From Streptomyces thinghirensis (GTDB lineage Bacteria > Actinomycetota > Actinomycetia > Streptomycetales > Streptomycetaceae), in contig JAKFGP010000003.1 in NCBI GenBank assembly GCA_021502835.1, positions 1 through 64,000 of the forward strand: a stretch of 64,000 nucleotides of DNA. Direction: 5' to 3'. The position numbers were made by a program, and so were the translations under genes. The number at the start of each line of letters is the position of its first letter. The stretch's first letter is position 1. The notes under the pieces are model-generated. The model saw only the letters and a list, made by a program, of their open reading frames with translations. It was not told where the DNA came from and ran no database searches. This document shows, piece after piece, positions 1 to 9,406 of the stretch.

Positions 1-145
<145 letters not shown>

Positions 146-859
146 AGGAACTCGGGCCGGGCCGCCAGCACCCCCAGGTGCGGGCCCAGGAACTGTACGG
201 CGAGCACACCAGCGTGTCCGCGCCGAGCGCCGCCGGATCGACGACGGCGTGCGAGGCGTAGTGCACCGCGTCGACGTGGAGCAGCGCGCCGACGCGCCGT
301 GCACGAGGCGGCGCGGGCGACGGCCGGCAGGTCGGGCATGGTGCCGATGAGGTTGGACGCGGCCGTCACCGCGACCAGCCGGGTGCGCGGGGGAGAGCAC
401 CGCCTCGATGTGCTCGGGAAGCAGTTCCCCGGTGGCCGGGTCGAAGTCCGCCCAGCACGCCTCGCGCCGGCCGCCTCGGCCGCCTGCGTCCAGGGCCCGG
501 ATGTTGGAGTCGTGGTCGAGGCGGGTGACGACGACCGCGTCGCCCGGCCCCCACGTCTTGGCGAGCGTCCGGGACAGGTCGTGGGCGAGTTTGTGTGGCG
601 CTGCGGCCGAGGACGACGCCCCGCGGCTCGGTGCCCAGCAGGTCGGCCAGCGCGCTCCGGGCGTCCGCGACGATGCCGTCCGCGTTGCGCTCGCCCTCAG
701 GTCGTCCGGCCCCGGTTGGCCAGCGGGTTGGCCAGCGCCTCGCCGATGGCGTCGATGACGGGCCTGCGGGGTCTGGGTGCCGCCCGGCGCGTCGAAGCGG
801 GCGGAGCCGGACTTCAGGGCGGGTATCTGCGCGCGGATCGCGTCGACGTCGAGGGCCAT
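146..859 (-). CDS. Cysteine desulfurase-like PLP enzyme, truncated by contig end
   Basis: Likely a cysteine desulfurase-like enzyme of the class V aminotransferase fold (SufS/isopenicillin-epimerase relatives; substrate unknown). Joining minus-strand frames gives the start MALDVDAIRAQIPALKSGSA, then HDLSRTLAKTWGPGDAVVVT, SNIRALDAGGR, SNLIGTMPDL and FLGPHLGVLAARPEF. The family's PLP-binding Lys lies just before FLGPHLG (SPYK). Here the codon is destroyed by an apparent loss of one A near 194, so the catalytic Lys is missing only on paper. ATG at 859 follows GGAG at a five-base gap. The 3' part is cut off by the adapter at 146. Several frame breaks look like read errors. Confidence 0.75.
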
Positions 860-1022
860 GTGCACTCCAGCCGAAGGCGGAAACTCCGCCTCATGATCGC
901 ATCAGGGCGCCGATCGGAACAGGGCGCGCGTGACGGACGGGCGCGGAGGTGGGGGCGGGGACGGGTACGGGGAACAGGTACGAGCACGGGGGCACGGCCC
1001 GGTACAGGCCAGTGCGGGCCGC

Positions 1023-2082
1023 TCAGGAGTCCGCAGCGTGCGCCGGCCGCTTCTCACGGCCGCCGGGATGACATTGCCGCCAGATCCAGAAGACCGCACA
1101 GGACAGCAGCGCCCACCCGCCCAGCACCAGGAACGGGAACGCGTGCTGGTGATCCTGGAAGTACACCGCCGTGTGCTGGGCGTTGACCGAGGCCCCCGGT
1201 GGCAGCCACTGGCCGATCGCACCCGGTGGGGACGGCAGCAGCGGCCAGGACACCGCGCCGCCGGAGGAGGGATTGCCGAGGAGCACCATCAGGCCCCAGG
1301 TCGGCAGCATCGCCCAACGTCCGAACAGGGTGTTGAACATGGTGGACACCATGCCGGACGCGAACATCGTGAGCGCGAGGATCAGCCAACGGCTCGACGA
1401 ACGGCAGGTCGAGCGCGTCCAGCAGCCAGTCCACCGTCGCGGCGATGGCGAACCCGCCCAGCAGCGCGTAGGCGGCCGTGAGAGGATGCGCTCAAAGGGA
1501 GTCAGTGAGTGCGCGCGTGCACGCTCAGCTGGATCGCTCCGACGAAGCCGATGATCACCGCCGCCAGGGAGATGGTAGAAGATCGCCAGTCCCGCGGGTC
1601 CCCTCCTGGAGGGGGTTGATGTCCCGGACGGTGACCTCGACGCCGGTCTTCTGCCCCACGACCGGTGCGGTGTCGGCCAGCACCTGCGCGACGGAGGCCC
1701 CCGACGCGCTGGAGAGGTCGAGCACGGCGGTCCGTCCGTCGTCGCGCAGCTCGAAGATCGCGAAGGCCTCCTGGTCCTGCATCGCTCCCGGGCCTCGGCC
1801 TCGCTGCCGTAGGGGCGCACCTTGACCGAGGCGTTCAACGCCGTCTCCAGGCCGTCCAGAAAGGCCTGGCCGCGGGCCTCCCCGTACGCGAGCCGATCAC
1901 GGCCGTGGGGATCGAGAGTGCGGTGTCGGGTCCGCCATCGAGTAGGTGTACGAACCTGCGAAGAGGCCCGCCGCCGCGGCGAGGATCAGTACCAGTACGG
2001 TGGCCGGCCAGAACGGCGACTGCCGGAACGTGGACCACCGCTGACCGCGCGTCGGAGGCTGGGCATGGGCGCCGTGGGACAT
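1023..2082 (-). CDS. Multi-pass membrane protein, YhgE/DUF3533-like
   Basis: Start ATG at 2082 (MSHGAHAQPPTRGQRWSTF). One N-terminal membrane helix (FWPATVLVLILAAAAGLFAG, about residues 27-46) is followed by a soluble domain containing LDLSSASGASVAQVLADTAP. A set of C-terminal helices follows, including LILALTMFASGMVSTMFN and FPFLVLGGWALLSCAVFWIW, ending EKRPAHAADS. One N-terminal helix, an outside domain and a five- or six-helix block is the layout of YhgE/Pip-like and ABC-2-type membrane proteins. Substrate and role are unknown. At least four frame breaks occur (near 1430, 1500, 1590 and 1790). About 120 bases separate it from the dps stop. The stretch 860-1022 below it holds no gene I can recognise. 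Confidence 0.65.
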
Positions 2083-2205
2083 GTGGGCCGCGTCCCGGAC
2101 GCTTCCACAGCCGGGGCGAAAGGGCACCAAGAGCGCCGTCGCCCGGGGGTGCACGGAGCGTGACGGCGCCCCTTTGCGGGACCGTGGAGGTCGCGTGGAA
2201 CGGGA

Positions 2206-2800
2206 TCAGGCGTGCACCAGCGGGGTGTCCACCAGATGTTCCGCCACGAACCACGCCTGCAGTTCGTTGGTGCGTACGACTTCGGAGACGAGGAGGTCGT
2301 TGGTGCCGTCGTCGCCGAGTTCCTGAGTGCGGCCGGCCGCGTCGTGGCAGTCGGCCAGGATCAGCTCGTGCGCCTCCAGGAGCCGGGAGAGCATCGACGG
2401 CACCTCCTCCACCCCGTCCGGCGGACGCGGCACGGTGGTGATCTCGGCGACGTGCCGGGGGTCGCCGATCGCGACGCCGCCGAGCGTCCTGAACGCGCTC
2501 GGCGATGGTGTCGATCAGCTCCAGCTGCTCACCCGCGTGCTTGTCCAGCAGCAGGTGCAGTTGGTAGAACGTCGCCCCGCGCATCAGCCAGTGATACTTC
2601 TTGTACAGGTCGTGCAGGATCCGGGTGTCCGCCAGAACCTTGTTGAGCCGCTGACAGGAGTAGAGGCGGGTCTCCATGGTCAGCGCCACGGGGAACTGCT
2701 TGACGGTGCCGAACTCCTGGATGGTGCGGCCCTTCTGGTGCAGCCAGGGCTGGCTGCCGTCGGACCGGTGCTCCACGGACGACGACTTCGGGTTGCTCAC
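2206..2800 (-). CDS. dps: Dps-family ferritin-like DNA-protection protein
   Basis: A mini-ferritin of the Dps family, which oxidises Fe(II), stores iron and protects DNA in stress and stationary phase. Joined translation of about 198 residues starts MSNPKSSSVEHRSDGSQPWL. It has the ferroxidase signatures of the family: YHWLMRG (His) and LLLDKHAGEQLELIDTIAER (Asp/Glu). The second half (LGGVAIGDPRHVAEI to ELQAWFVAEHLVDTPLVHA) follows after one frame break near 2500. Length fits Dps. ATG at 2800 is preceded by GGAGTT on the minus strand. The 206-base gap up to 3006 separates it from a divergent operon and should hold both promoters. A 15-base motif in it is shared with a second site (see 2897). 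Confidence 0.92.
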
Positions 2801-2896
2801 GCCTGAACTCCTTCGGGAGAGGACTGAAGACCGCGCCGGCGCGGTGCGACCGGCTCCGTCCCCCCGGCGACAGTCGACCAGCCGTGTGCCGAGCCC

Positions 2897-2911
2897 GCAA
2901 ACGCTGGGGGT
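2897..2911 (-). promoter_or_regulatory. 15-base motif shared by two upstream regions
   Basis: The 15 bases GCAAACGCTGGGGGT (plus strand) occur here, about 100 bases upstream of dps, and again exactly at 9347-9361, upstream of the PAP2 phosphatase. Read on the minus strand it contains GTTTGC, which recalls the GNNT -35 element of streptomycete stress sigma factors (SigB/SigH group). I do not see a clean GGGTAC -10 box at the right distance, so promoter function is only a guess. Confidence 0.3.
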
Positions 2912-3006
2912 TGTCCGGACATTCGCCTTCCACTTAGGGTCTGCCGCAGTGCAAGCGCTCTAACGGCGCGCGTGCCTGTCGTGCGCCGGCGTCCGAGGAG
3001 GACCGC

Positions 3007-4122
3007 ATGTCCCCACGTCCCGCCCGCCGCCGGGTCGCCGTGGTCGGTACCGGTGCCATCGTCACCGGCAGCCACCTGCCCGCCCTCGAAGCCCACGCCG
3101 ACCGCGTGGAACTGGTGGCCGCCGTGGACGTGGACCCGGCCCGGCTCGACGCCTTCCGGGCCGAGGCGGGCGGTGACGTCGCCGGCTACCCGTCGACGGG
3201 CGCCATGCTGGACGCCGTACGCCCCGACCTGGTGCTCATCGGTACGCCGCCGGCCTTGCACCGGGAGCAGACGGTCGCCGCGCTCAAGGCCGGCGCCTGG
3301 GTGCTGTGCGAGAAGCCGCTGTGCCTCTCGCTCGCCGAGTACGACGACATCGCCGCCGCAGAGGAGGCGTCCGGCGCGTACGCGTCCGTGGTCTTCCAGC
3401 ACCGGCACGGCTCCGGCGCCGCGCACGCCCGCGACCTGATCGCGAGCGGCGAGCTGGGCACCCCGCTGGTCGCCCACTGCCAGACCACCTGGCACCGCGA
3501 CGCCGCCTACTACGCGGTGCCGTGGCGCGGACGCTGGTCCACCGAGGGCGGCGGCCCGACCATGGGCCACGGCATCCACCAGTACGACCTGCTGCTGCAC
3601 CTGCTCGGCCCCTGGGCGGAGGTACGGGCCATGGCGTCGCGCCTGGTCCACGACACCGAGAGCGAGGACGTCTCCACCGCCCTGGTGCGGTTCGAGAACG
3701 GCGCCCTCGCCACCGTCGTCAACAGCGTGCTCTCCCCGGACGAGGTGAGCCGCGTCCGCGTCGACTGCGCCGACGCGACCGTGGAGCTGACCCACCTCTA
3801 CGGGCACCGCAACGACGACTGGACCTACACCCCGGCCCGGCACGTCGCCCCGGAACGGGCCACCGCCTGGCGCACCCCGGCGGCGGACGTGCCCAGTTCC
3901 CACACCGCGCAGCTCGGCGCGGTGCTGGACGCCTGGGACGCGGGCGAGCGGCCTCCCGGCAGCGGTCCGGACGCGCGCGCCACGCTGGAGTTCGCCGCCG
4001 CCCTGTACAAGGCGGCGTTCACCGGACACCCGGTCCGCGCGGGTGAGATCGCACCCGGCGACCCCTTCCACTCGGCCATGCACGGCGACCACCCCGACTG
4101 GGCACCCAAGGAGCGCGCGTGA
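3007..4122 (+). CDS. Gfo/Idh/MocA family oxidoreductase
   Basis: An intact 371-residue NAD(P)-dependent sugar-type oxidoreductase of the Gfo/Idh/MocA family. The N-terminal Rossmann fold shows RVAVVGTGAIVTGSHLPALE (about residues 11-30). The family motif CEKPLCLS (about 103-110) holds the usual catalytic Lys. The C-terminal alpha/beta domain includes the conserved TMGHGIHQYDLLLHLLG. Substrate is probably a sugar or cyclitol derivative and is not identifiable. ATG at 3007 follows GAGGACC. Its stop overlaps the next start as GTGA (4119-4122), so the PmoA-like gene is translationally coupled. The sequence TGCAAGCGCTCTAA at 2950-2963 contains an AGCGCT core like many LacI-family operators; this is weak. 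Confidence 0.92.
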   Translation: MSPRPARRRVAVVGTGAIVTGSHLPALEAHADRVELVAAVDVDPARLDAFRAEAGGDVAGYPSTGAMLDAVRPDLVLIGTPPALHREQTVAALKAGAWVLCEKPLCLSLAEYDDIAAAEEASGAYASVVFQHRHGSGAAHARDLIASGELGTPLVAHCQTTWHRDAAYYAVPWRGRWSTEGGGPTMGHGIHQYDLLLHLLGPWAEVRAMASRLVHDTESEDVSTALVRFENGALATVVNSVLSPDEVSRVRVDCADATVELTHLYGHRNDDWTYTPARHVAPERATAWRTPAADVPSSHTAQLGAVLDAWDAGERPPGSGPDARATLEFAAALYKAAFTGHPVRAGEIAPGDPFHSAMHGDHPDWAPKERA

Positions 4123-5046
4123 GCACCCTGAGCGTCAGCCACACCCATGGCGACCACGTCGCGGTCACCGCGCCGAACGGCACCGAGATCCTCCGCCACG
4201 TCCACCGTCCTGATCCCGAGGCCTTCGAGTCCCGCAAGCCCTACGCCCACCCGGTGCGCACCCTCGCCGGACGCACGGTGACCGGGTACCGCCCCAGCGA
4301 CCACCGCTGGCACAAGGGCCTGCAGATGACGGCGAGTCACCTCTCCGGCCAGAACTTCTGGGGCGGCAACTGCTACGTCCACGGCGAGGGCTACCTGCCC
4401 TGCCCGAGCGCATCGGCTCGATGCGGCACGACGGCTTCGCCGGCTTCCGGGTCGAGGACGACCGGCTCGCGATCACCGAGAACCTCACCTGGATCGAGAA
4501 CGGCGGTGCCGAGTGGGCCCGCGAGGAGCGCGGACTGACCGTCCACTCGGTCGACGAGGCGGCGGGTGCCTGGGTCCTGGACTGGTCGATCCGCCTCACC
4601 AACACCCGCGCCGAGCCGCTGGCGTTCGGCTCGCCGACCACCGCCGGCCGCGAGATGGCCGGCTACACCGGCCTCCAGTGGCGCGGCCCCCGCGACTTCA
4701 CCGGCGGTACCGCCTTCGCGCCGGACACCGACGCGGACGCCGCCGGGCTGATGGGCACCGGGGCCCGTGGCTCGCCTTCACCACCGAGCACGACGACGTC
4801 GACGCCCACTCCACGCTCGTCTTCGCGCACGCGCCCGAGAACCTCGACGAGAAGGCCGCGATCCACCCCTCCACTGGTTCGTGCGCGCCGAGCCGATCCC
4901 GTCGGTGGCGTTCTCCCTGGGCGTTCTTCGAGGAGTTCGAGCTGCCTCCGGGCGAGTCCTTCGCCTACCGCTACCGCATCGTGGTCGCCGACGGCGCCTG
5001 GGACGGCGACCGAGTCCGGGACGTACCTGAAGGGGCTGCGTGGTGA
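4119..5046 (+). CDS. PmoA/DUF6807 family protein
   Basis: Second gene of the coupled operon, starting at GTG 4119 inside the previous stop. Joined frames read MSTLSVSHTHGDHVAVTAPN, then HPVRTLAGRTVTGYRPSDHR, WHKGLQMTASHLSGQNFWGG, GFRVEDDRLAITENLTWIEN and the WSIRLTN core. This pattern matches the PmoA (DUF6807) family, often found beside Gfo/Idh/MocA oxidoreductases. Its molecular role is not established, though many members sit in sugar catabolic clusters. HxxDHxWHKG-type histidines suggest a sugar- or metal-binding beta-sandwich; this is inference. About four frame breaks (near 4395, 4765, 4870 and 4925) look like read errors. The TGA at 5044-5046 overlaps the cupin start (GTG at 5043). Confidence 0.8.
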
Positions 5047-5796
5047 GTGACGCCGGGCCCGTACTTCCGCACCCCTGCCCGGCGCGGTGGGCCTGTCCCA
5101 CCTGAGCGCCTACGACTGGGCGGCCACCGACGGCGTGTGCGGCGGCAGTCCGCATCTGCACCTGGTGTGCACGGAGGCGTACGTCGTCACCGGCGGGCGC
5201 GGCGCGGTGCAGACGCTGAGTCCCGACGGCTACCGGGGACATCCCGCTGGAGCCCGGCTCCCTCGCCTGGTTCACGCCGGGCACCGTGCACCGCATGGTG
5301 CGGGGCGGCGACCTGCGCATCACGGTGCTGATGCAGAACGGCGGCCTGCCCGAGGCCGGGGACGCCGTCTTCACCTTCCCGCCCGAGGTACTGGCCGACC
5401 CCGGCGCGTACGCCGCCGCGGCCACGCTGCCGCCCGGCACCGGGCCGCAACTGAGTGCGCGGCGCGGCGCCGCAGGGCCTCGCCGTTGAGGGCCACCTCG
5501 TCCTGCGCGAGGCCCTCGTCGCCGGCGACGCCGGTCCGTACCGGGAGTTCCAGCGGGCCGCCGCCCACCTGGTGCGCGACAAGGTGCCCGGCTGGCGGGA
5601 GCTGTGGCGGGCCGGCGCGCTGGTACCGCCGAACGCACCGGCGCCCAACTCGACGCGCCCTCGACGGCGGCCCGGCCTACCTCGCCGACGCCACCGCGTA
5701 CGAGGCCACGCCCACCCGGCACGGCGGCTACGGCATGTGCGGCCGACGCGACGAGTACGCCCTGCCGGGGACGACGCTGCCGTACCAGGGGAGTAG
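5043..5796 (+). CDS. Cupin-domain protein
   Basis: Third gene of the coupled operon, GTG at 5043 (GTGA overlap). The body reads GLSHLSAYDWAATDGVCGGS, HLVCTEAYVVTGGRGAVQTL, then a second strand set ending GSLAWFTPGTVHRMVRGGDL and ITVLMQNGGLPEAGDAVFTF. The G-x-x-x-W-F-x-P-G-x-x-H arrangement is a cupin metal-site motif (conserved His in GTVHR). A C-terminal extension holds REALVAGDAGPYREFQRAAA and GGYGMCGRRDEYALPGTTLP. No enzyme activity can be assigned. With its neighbours it may process or sense a sugar acid. Frame breaks occur near 5240, 5460 and 5650. The TAG at 5794-5796 is the best stop. Confidence 0.75.
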
Positions 5797-5806
5797 CGGA
5801 CACGGA

Positions 5807-5848
5807 CCCCCAGCTGCCCCGCCATTCTGAGTTCTGCGGCACTGGGGG
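5807..5848 (+). terminator. Candidate hairpin terminator after cupin operon
   Basis: CCCCCAG at 5807-5813 can pair with CTGGGGG at 5842-5848, with further imperfect pairing inside (TGCC/CGGCA). It starts 11 bases after the cupin stop. There is no T tract, which is common for streptomycete terminators. Moderate support only. Confidence 0.4.
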
Positions 5849-5971
5849 CCAGTCGGGGCAGGCGGCCCGGGCAGGACGCGGCGGCTCCCTGGGCGTCCGA
5901 GCCGCGATGACGCCCGATCGCCGGCGCTGGGTTGGTGGGATGAGCGATCAACGGAACGTAGGAGCGGCTTG

Positions 5972-6561
5972 ATGCCTACTGCCTGGCTGCAGGTGAACGC
6001 GCCGGTCTCGTACGCATCACTGCTGCCCGGTGCACCGGAAATGGTCATCGAGGAGGCTGACGCGGTACTGAGGCGGCACCTGGGATTCTCGCTTCCCACC
6101 GAGCTGGCCGCGCTGTGGCGGATATGCGGTGGCGTGGAGCACCAGGAGATCGCGGGTGACGAGGAGGGCGAAGCCGGCTCGGGCGTTCCTGCCCGGCGGG
6201 GTGATCATGTCCCCTTAGATGCGCTGCGGCCCGGTTGCCGGACCATACCGGCACCGACCGGTGGTGGTGCCCCGGTGGTGCCGTGGCTGACCGGTGATGA
6301 GGCAGGGCCCGAGTCCGGGCACTGGGCGGGAGACATCGGCGTGGGCCGGTGGTCCTTGGACAGCTTGACGGCGTCGGGCAGAAGGCCGCGTACCCGTCGA
6401 TCGCCGCCTACTTGGAGGCGGTGTACCGCACGCTGACCGACGGTCCGGCCGATGGATGGGCCCGAATGTGCCAGGCGTGGTGTGGGGGTTGCCTGATATG
6501 GGAGAACTACGAGGCGCCGCTGCTGGACGAAGCGTTGCCCCACTGGACACTCAGCCACTGA
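5972..6561 (+). CDS. SMI1/KNR4 family protein (first of pair)
   Basis: Start ATG 5972 with GGAG seven bases upstream. The translation MPTAWLQVNAPVSYASLLPG leads into EEADAVLRRHLGFSLPTELA, ALWRICGGVEHQEIAGDEEG, then PPVVPWLTGDEAG-like sequence and the tail AAYPSIAAYLEAVYRTLTDG ending DEALPHWTLSH. The 'E..L...LP.EL..LWRI.GG' core is typical of the SMI1/KNR4 superfamily, which in bacteria includes many immunity proteins of polymorphic toxins. Frames break near 6200 and 6380. A second SMI1-like gene follows at once, which fits an immunity array or a duplicated housekeeping pair. No toxin gene is visible nearby. Confidence 0.65.
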
Positions 6562-6769
6562 CCCTGCCGCTGAATCCCGGCGGGCCCGGGGCCGGCCCGC
6601 CGCATTGGCGAGGCCCCCGGGCGTCATAGCGGGTCGGCACACGGTGAGTTGTCGCTTCACTCCCGCTGGAATGCCTGGTCACTCGGGAAAAGTGAAGCCC
6701 AGTTCGCGCAGGCGGGGCAGGCAGGCATCGAGGCACTGCTTCACCGACGCAGCATCGGTACGCACGAGG

Positions 6770-7451
6770 ATGTCGTCACGCAACGGGCCGCCACTGGCCA
6801 CGAACGCTGGCTTCGCCGGCACGGGTGCACCGCCGATCTCGAAGCCATGCACCCCCCAGCCTCCGAAGAGTCCATCCAGGCCCTCCAAGGGCCATACCGT
6901 ATCCGCTTCATCCACATCTCGTGCAATGGCTTCGAACGCATGACGGCGCCCCGCAAGAATGCTCCATCTGGCCGTTCCACTACTCCCCGATCAGGGGTCG
7001 AGGGGATGGAGGGCGGGGCGCAGTATTTCGGGGAGGCGTTCGAGGATTTCCGTAGCGAATTCACGAGCGAGGCCTGGAACCCGAAGGGCCCGAAGGGCCG
7101 TGGGACCCGCCGAACGCGTACGAGTTCTGGGTACCCGTCGCGGTTACGAACACCGGAGAATACCTCGCGGTTGATCACCGGCCCGGCGACACCTACGGAA
7201 CGGTCCAGGAGATCGATTATGAGGGCTCCGATGGGTGGGGCGTGATCCGATGGGAGAACCTGGGGAAGATGTTCGAAGAGATCGCGGATGGTCTCGAATC
7301 CGGCTCAGGCGTCCGAGGCAGCGGGCGAACGCACCGGCACGTTCCCCATGTGATCGAGGTTCCTCCCGCCACGACCGTGCCACATCTGTCCGCGGTGCCT
7401 GTAGTGACCGACGGAGATCCGGTGAAACGCCTTGCCTGGCAGACCGAGTGA
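6770..7451 (+). CDS. SMI1/KNR4 family protein (second of pair, heavily frameshifted)
   Basis: Fragments in all three plus frames line up as one SMI1/KNR4 protein: HERWLRRHGCTADLEAMHPP, ASEESIQALQG.YRIRF, HLVQWLRTHDGA, FHYSPIRG, GAQYFGEAFEDFRSEF, YEFWVPVAVTNTGEYLAVDH, RPGDTYGTVQEIDYEGSDGW and ENLGKMFEEIADGLESGSGV. The motif order (LE..LPPA, WLRTHDG, LAVDHRPG, DIADGLE-like end) is that of streptomycete SMI1 proteins. The start is uncertain: ATG at 6770 is a provisional choice. The region 6562-6769 shows nothing else convincing. At least five frame breaks. Confidence 0.6.
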
Positions 7452-7922
7452 TGCGGCAGCGCGCAGATGCCCCGCCACGCAGGGGCCGGGGTGCCGCCGC
7501 GGGGCGGACGCTCATCGTCGTACAGGCGCCACTCGCCGTCACCGCCCTATCGTGCGTACGCCTGAAGGCATTCCCCGCCGTTGCTGACTCCAGTCGCTCC
7601 AGGCAATACAGTGCGGCGCCCTCGGCGTTCTTCAGCTTCAGGTCGAACTGTGGCGCCTGGATGCTGCTGCCAAGCTGGCGTTCCTGGCCCCGGGGCCACT
7701 GGCGTTGGTGCTCATGGCCGTGAACGTGCGGTGCGCACAGGGGAGTTGAGCGGTAGGGAGGCCGGAGTGGCGGACGTTCACGTCCCGATCTCCCCGCCGG
7801 GCAGAAGAGTTAATGGGCCATTAGGGCGACTGGATGTGTGAAGGGATGAATAAATGCGCATCATCTCTTGACACATGAACCTGCGGCCCGAGGGGCGGGT
7901 CGCAGCCTCATGGAGGTGTGGA
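7452..7922. other. Gene-poor stretch before phospholipase gene
   Basis: No ORF here has convincing codon bias or motifs. A short plus-strand reading near 7640-7749 (KLAFLAPGPLALVLMAVNVR) is hydrophobic and could be the tail of a broken small membrane protein, but it has no visible start. The right end contains TTGACA (7868-7873), a possible -35 box, and GGAGGTG at 7912-7918, the ribosome binding site of the next gene. Confidence 0.4.
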
Positions 7923-8383
7923 ATGCACCACAGACTTCGCCACCGGACTCACCCCTCGGCCCTGGCCGTGGCCGCCGTCCTCGGCACCGCCGCGACCGCC
8001 AGAAGCCCGCTTCCGCCGACAAACCGCCTTGGGTACTCGCGAGCTGGACCCAAACCAGCGCGTCGAGCTACAACGCCTGGACCGCCGCGCGGGCGAACCA
8101 GTCCCCTGGGCCGCCTACGGGTTCGACTGGACCACCGACTACTGCTCCTCCTCGCCGGACAACCCGTTCGGCTTCCCGTTCAGCACCTCCTGCCTCGCCG
8201 CGACTACGGCTACCGCAACTACAAGGACGCCGGGTCCTTCAGCGCCAACTAGTCCCGCCTCGACAGGCGCCTTCTACGAGGACCTCAAGCGGTCTGCGCC
8301 CGCTACGGCCTTACGGTGCCACCAAGGCCGCCTGCAACAGCACGGCGTGGACGTACTACCAGGCTGTGAGGGCCTTCGGCTGA
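7923..8383 (+). CDS. Secreted prokaryotic phospholipase A2
   Basis: A small secreted phospholipase A2 of the streptomycete type, which releases fatty acids from the sn-2 position of glycerophospholipids with calcium. ATG at 7923 follows a good GGAGGTG. A signal peptide is visible (MHHRLRHRTHPSALAVAAVL, then AATA). The mature part stitched across frames reads ASWTQTSASSYNAWTAARAN, WAAYGFDWTTDYCSSSPDNP, FGFPFSTSC, DYGYRNYKDAGSFSAN, FYEDLKR and ACNSTAWTYYQAVRAFG, closely like the S. violaceoruber enzyme. The catalytic His-Asp pair should read RHDYGYRNYK near 8205. The bases there give R-R-D or a broken frame, so the His codon is altered. Four or more frame breaks. Confidence 0.88.
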
Positions 8384-9080
8384 CGGCCCGCTCGGCCACC
8401 CCCTGCCCGGTCGCGGAGGAACTGACACCGGCGCCGCCGGCGGGCCGACCACGCCCGGCACCGGGGTGGCCGCCACTGCTGCGAGGGCGGCGGCCGCACT
8501 GGCGATGCCCAGGACGGCGCCCGCAGCCACGTCGCCGGGATAGTGCACGCCGACGTGGACCCGGGCGTAGCCGACGGCGCTCGCCAACGCCGAGCGGGAC
8601 GGCGGCCGCGGGCAGGACCACGCCGACCGCCGTGGCGAACGCGACCGCCGAGGCCGTGTGACCGGACGGGAACGACGCCGACGCGGGCATCAGCTTTATG
8701 CCGGTCCACCGTGACCCGCGCCGCCTCCCGGTCGGGCCGCGCCCTGCGCACCGAACCGCTTCCAGCACGTTCGCCGAGGCCGAGGGCCACGGCGACCCGC
8801 CCCACCCCGACGAGGGCCGCCCGGCGCGGCCGCGCACCGCCCATGGCGAGTACCGGAGGCGATCCCGAGGGAGACCTTCGAGTGGTCGGCGGCGTGGGAC
8901 AGCCGGCGCAGCGCCCGGTCGGCGTGGGCGTGGACGTGGCGGCCACCGCAGCATACAGGGCGCCGTCCACGGCACGGAGATCACGGAGTACGGCGGTGAG
9001 GGCTCCTGCGGCGGCCACGCCGGGCCCGGGTCCGGCGCGACGGCCCGCTTCGGTCCCCGTCCGTTGGTCGGTTCGGTCAT
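8384..9080 (-). CDS. PAP2 superfamily phosphatase
   Basis: A membrane-linked type 2 phosphatidic acid phosphatase/haloperoxidase-fold protein, probably dephosphorylating lipid phosphates (PA, undecaprenyl-PP or similar). Two family motifs are clear on the minus strand: PASASFPSGHTASAVAFATA (PSGH box) and YARVHVGVHYPGDVAAGAVL (second His box). The first motif (K-x6-RP) falls in a region of frame breaks around 8700-8760. Start ATG 9080 (MTEPT). The 3' end is not certain and may run a little into the phospholipase stop at 8383. The two genes are convergent. At least five breaks. Confidence 0.8.
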
Positions 9081-9406
9081 GGGCTCTCCGCTCGCGCGGG
9101 ACGATGAGACGGGTGCCGCCCGGGCGCCGGGACTTCCGTGGGAGCCCGGCCGGCGCACCGCGCGTGATCCGTCGCCGCACCAGCTGGACTACCCTGGCCG
9201 CCCGCGCCGGCGGGGCCCGTCCGGGGGACGGCGGCGCGGCGCCCTGGACGGCCCCCGGCCCTCGCTGAGGGCGCCGCCGGGCGTCCGTCCTGCCCTGCGA
9301 GGGAAAATCAGTAGCCGTCGGGCACGTGCCGTGGGAATCGCCGGAAGCAAACGCTGGGGGTCGGCCGGCGGCCGCGTGGCGTCGCGGAGCAGTCAGCCCC
9401 TCGCGG
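9081..9406. other. Gene-free stretch with second copy of 15-base motif
   Basis: No convincing gene on either strand. It contains the exact 15-base motif GCAAACGCTGGGGGT at 9347-9361, the same as upstream of dps at 2897-2911 and in the same orientation relative to the downstream minus-strand gene (PAP2). AAAATCAGTAGCCG at 9304-9317 is relatively AT-rich for the region. Confidence 0.35.

Noticed and set aside
2797..4092. 431-residue minus-strand open frame
   Set aside because: Antisense to the intact Gfo/Idh/MocA gene; Gly/Arg/Val-rich shadow without motifs.
6679..6915. Minus-strand 78-residue reading ending CLPRLRELGFTFPE
   Set aside because: It looks protein-like at its end, but it overlaps the plus-strand SMI1/KNR4 motifs, which have stronger family support across a longer span.
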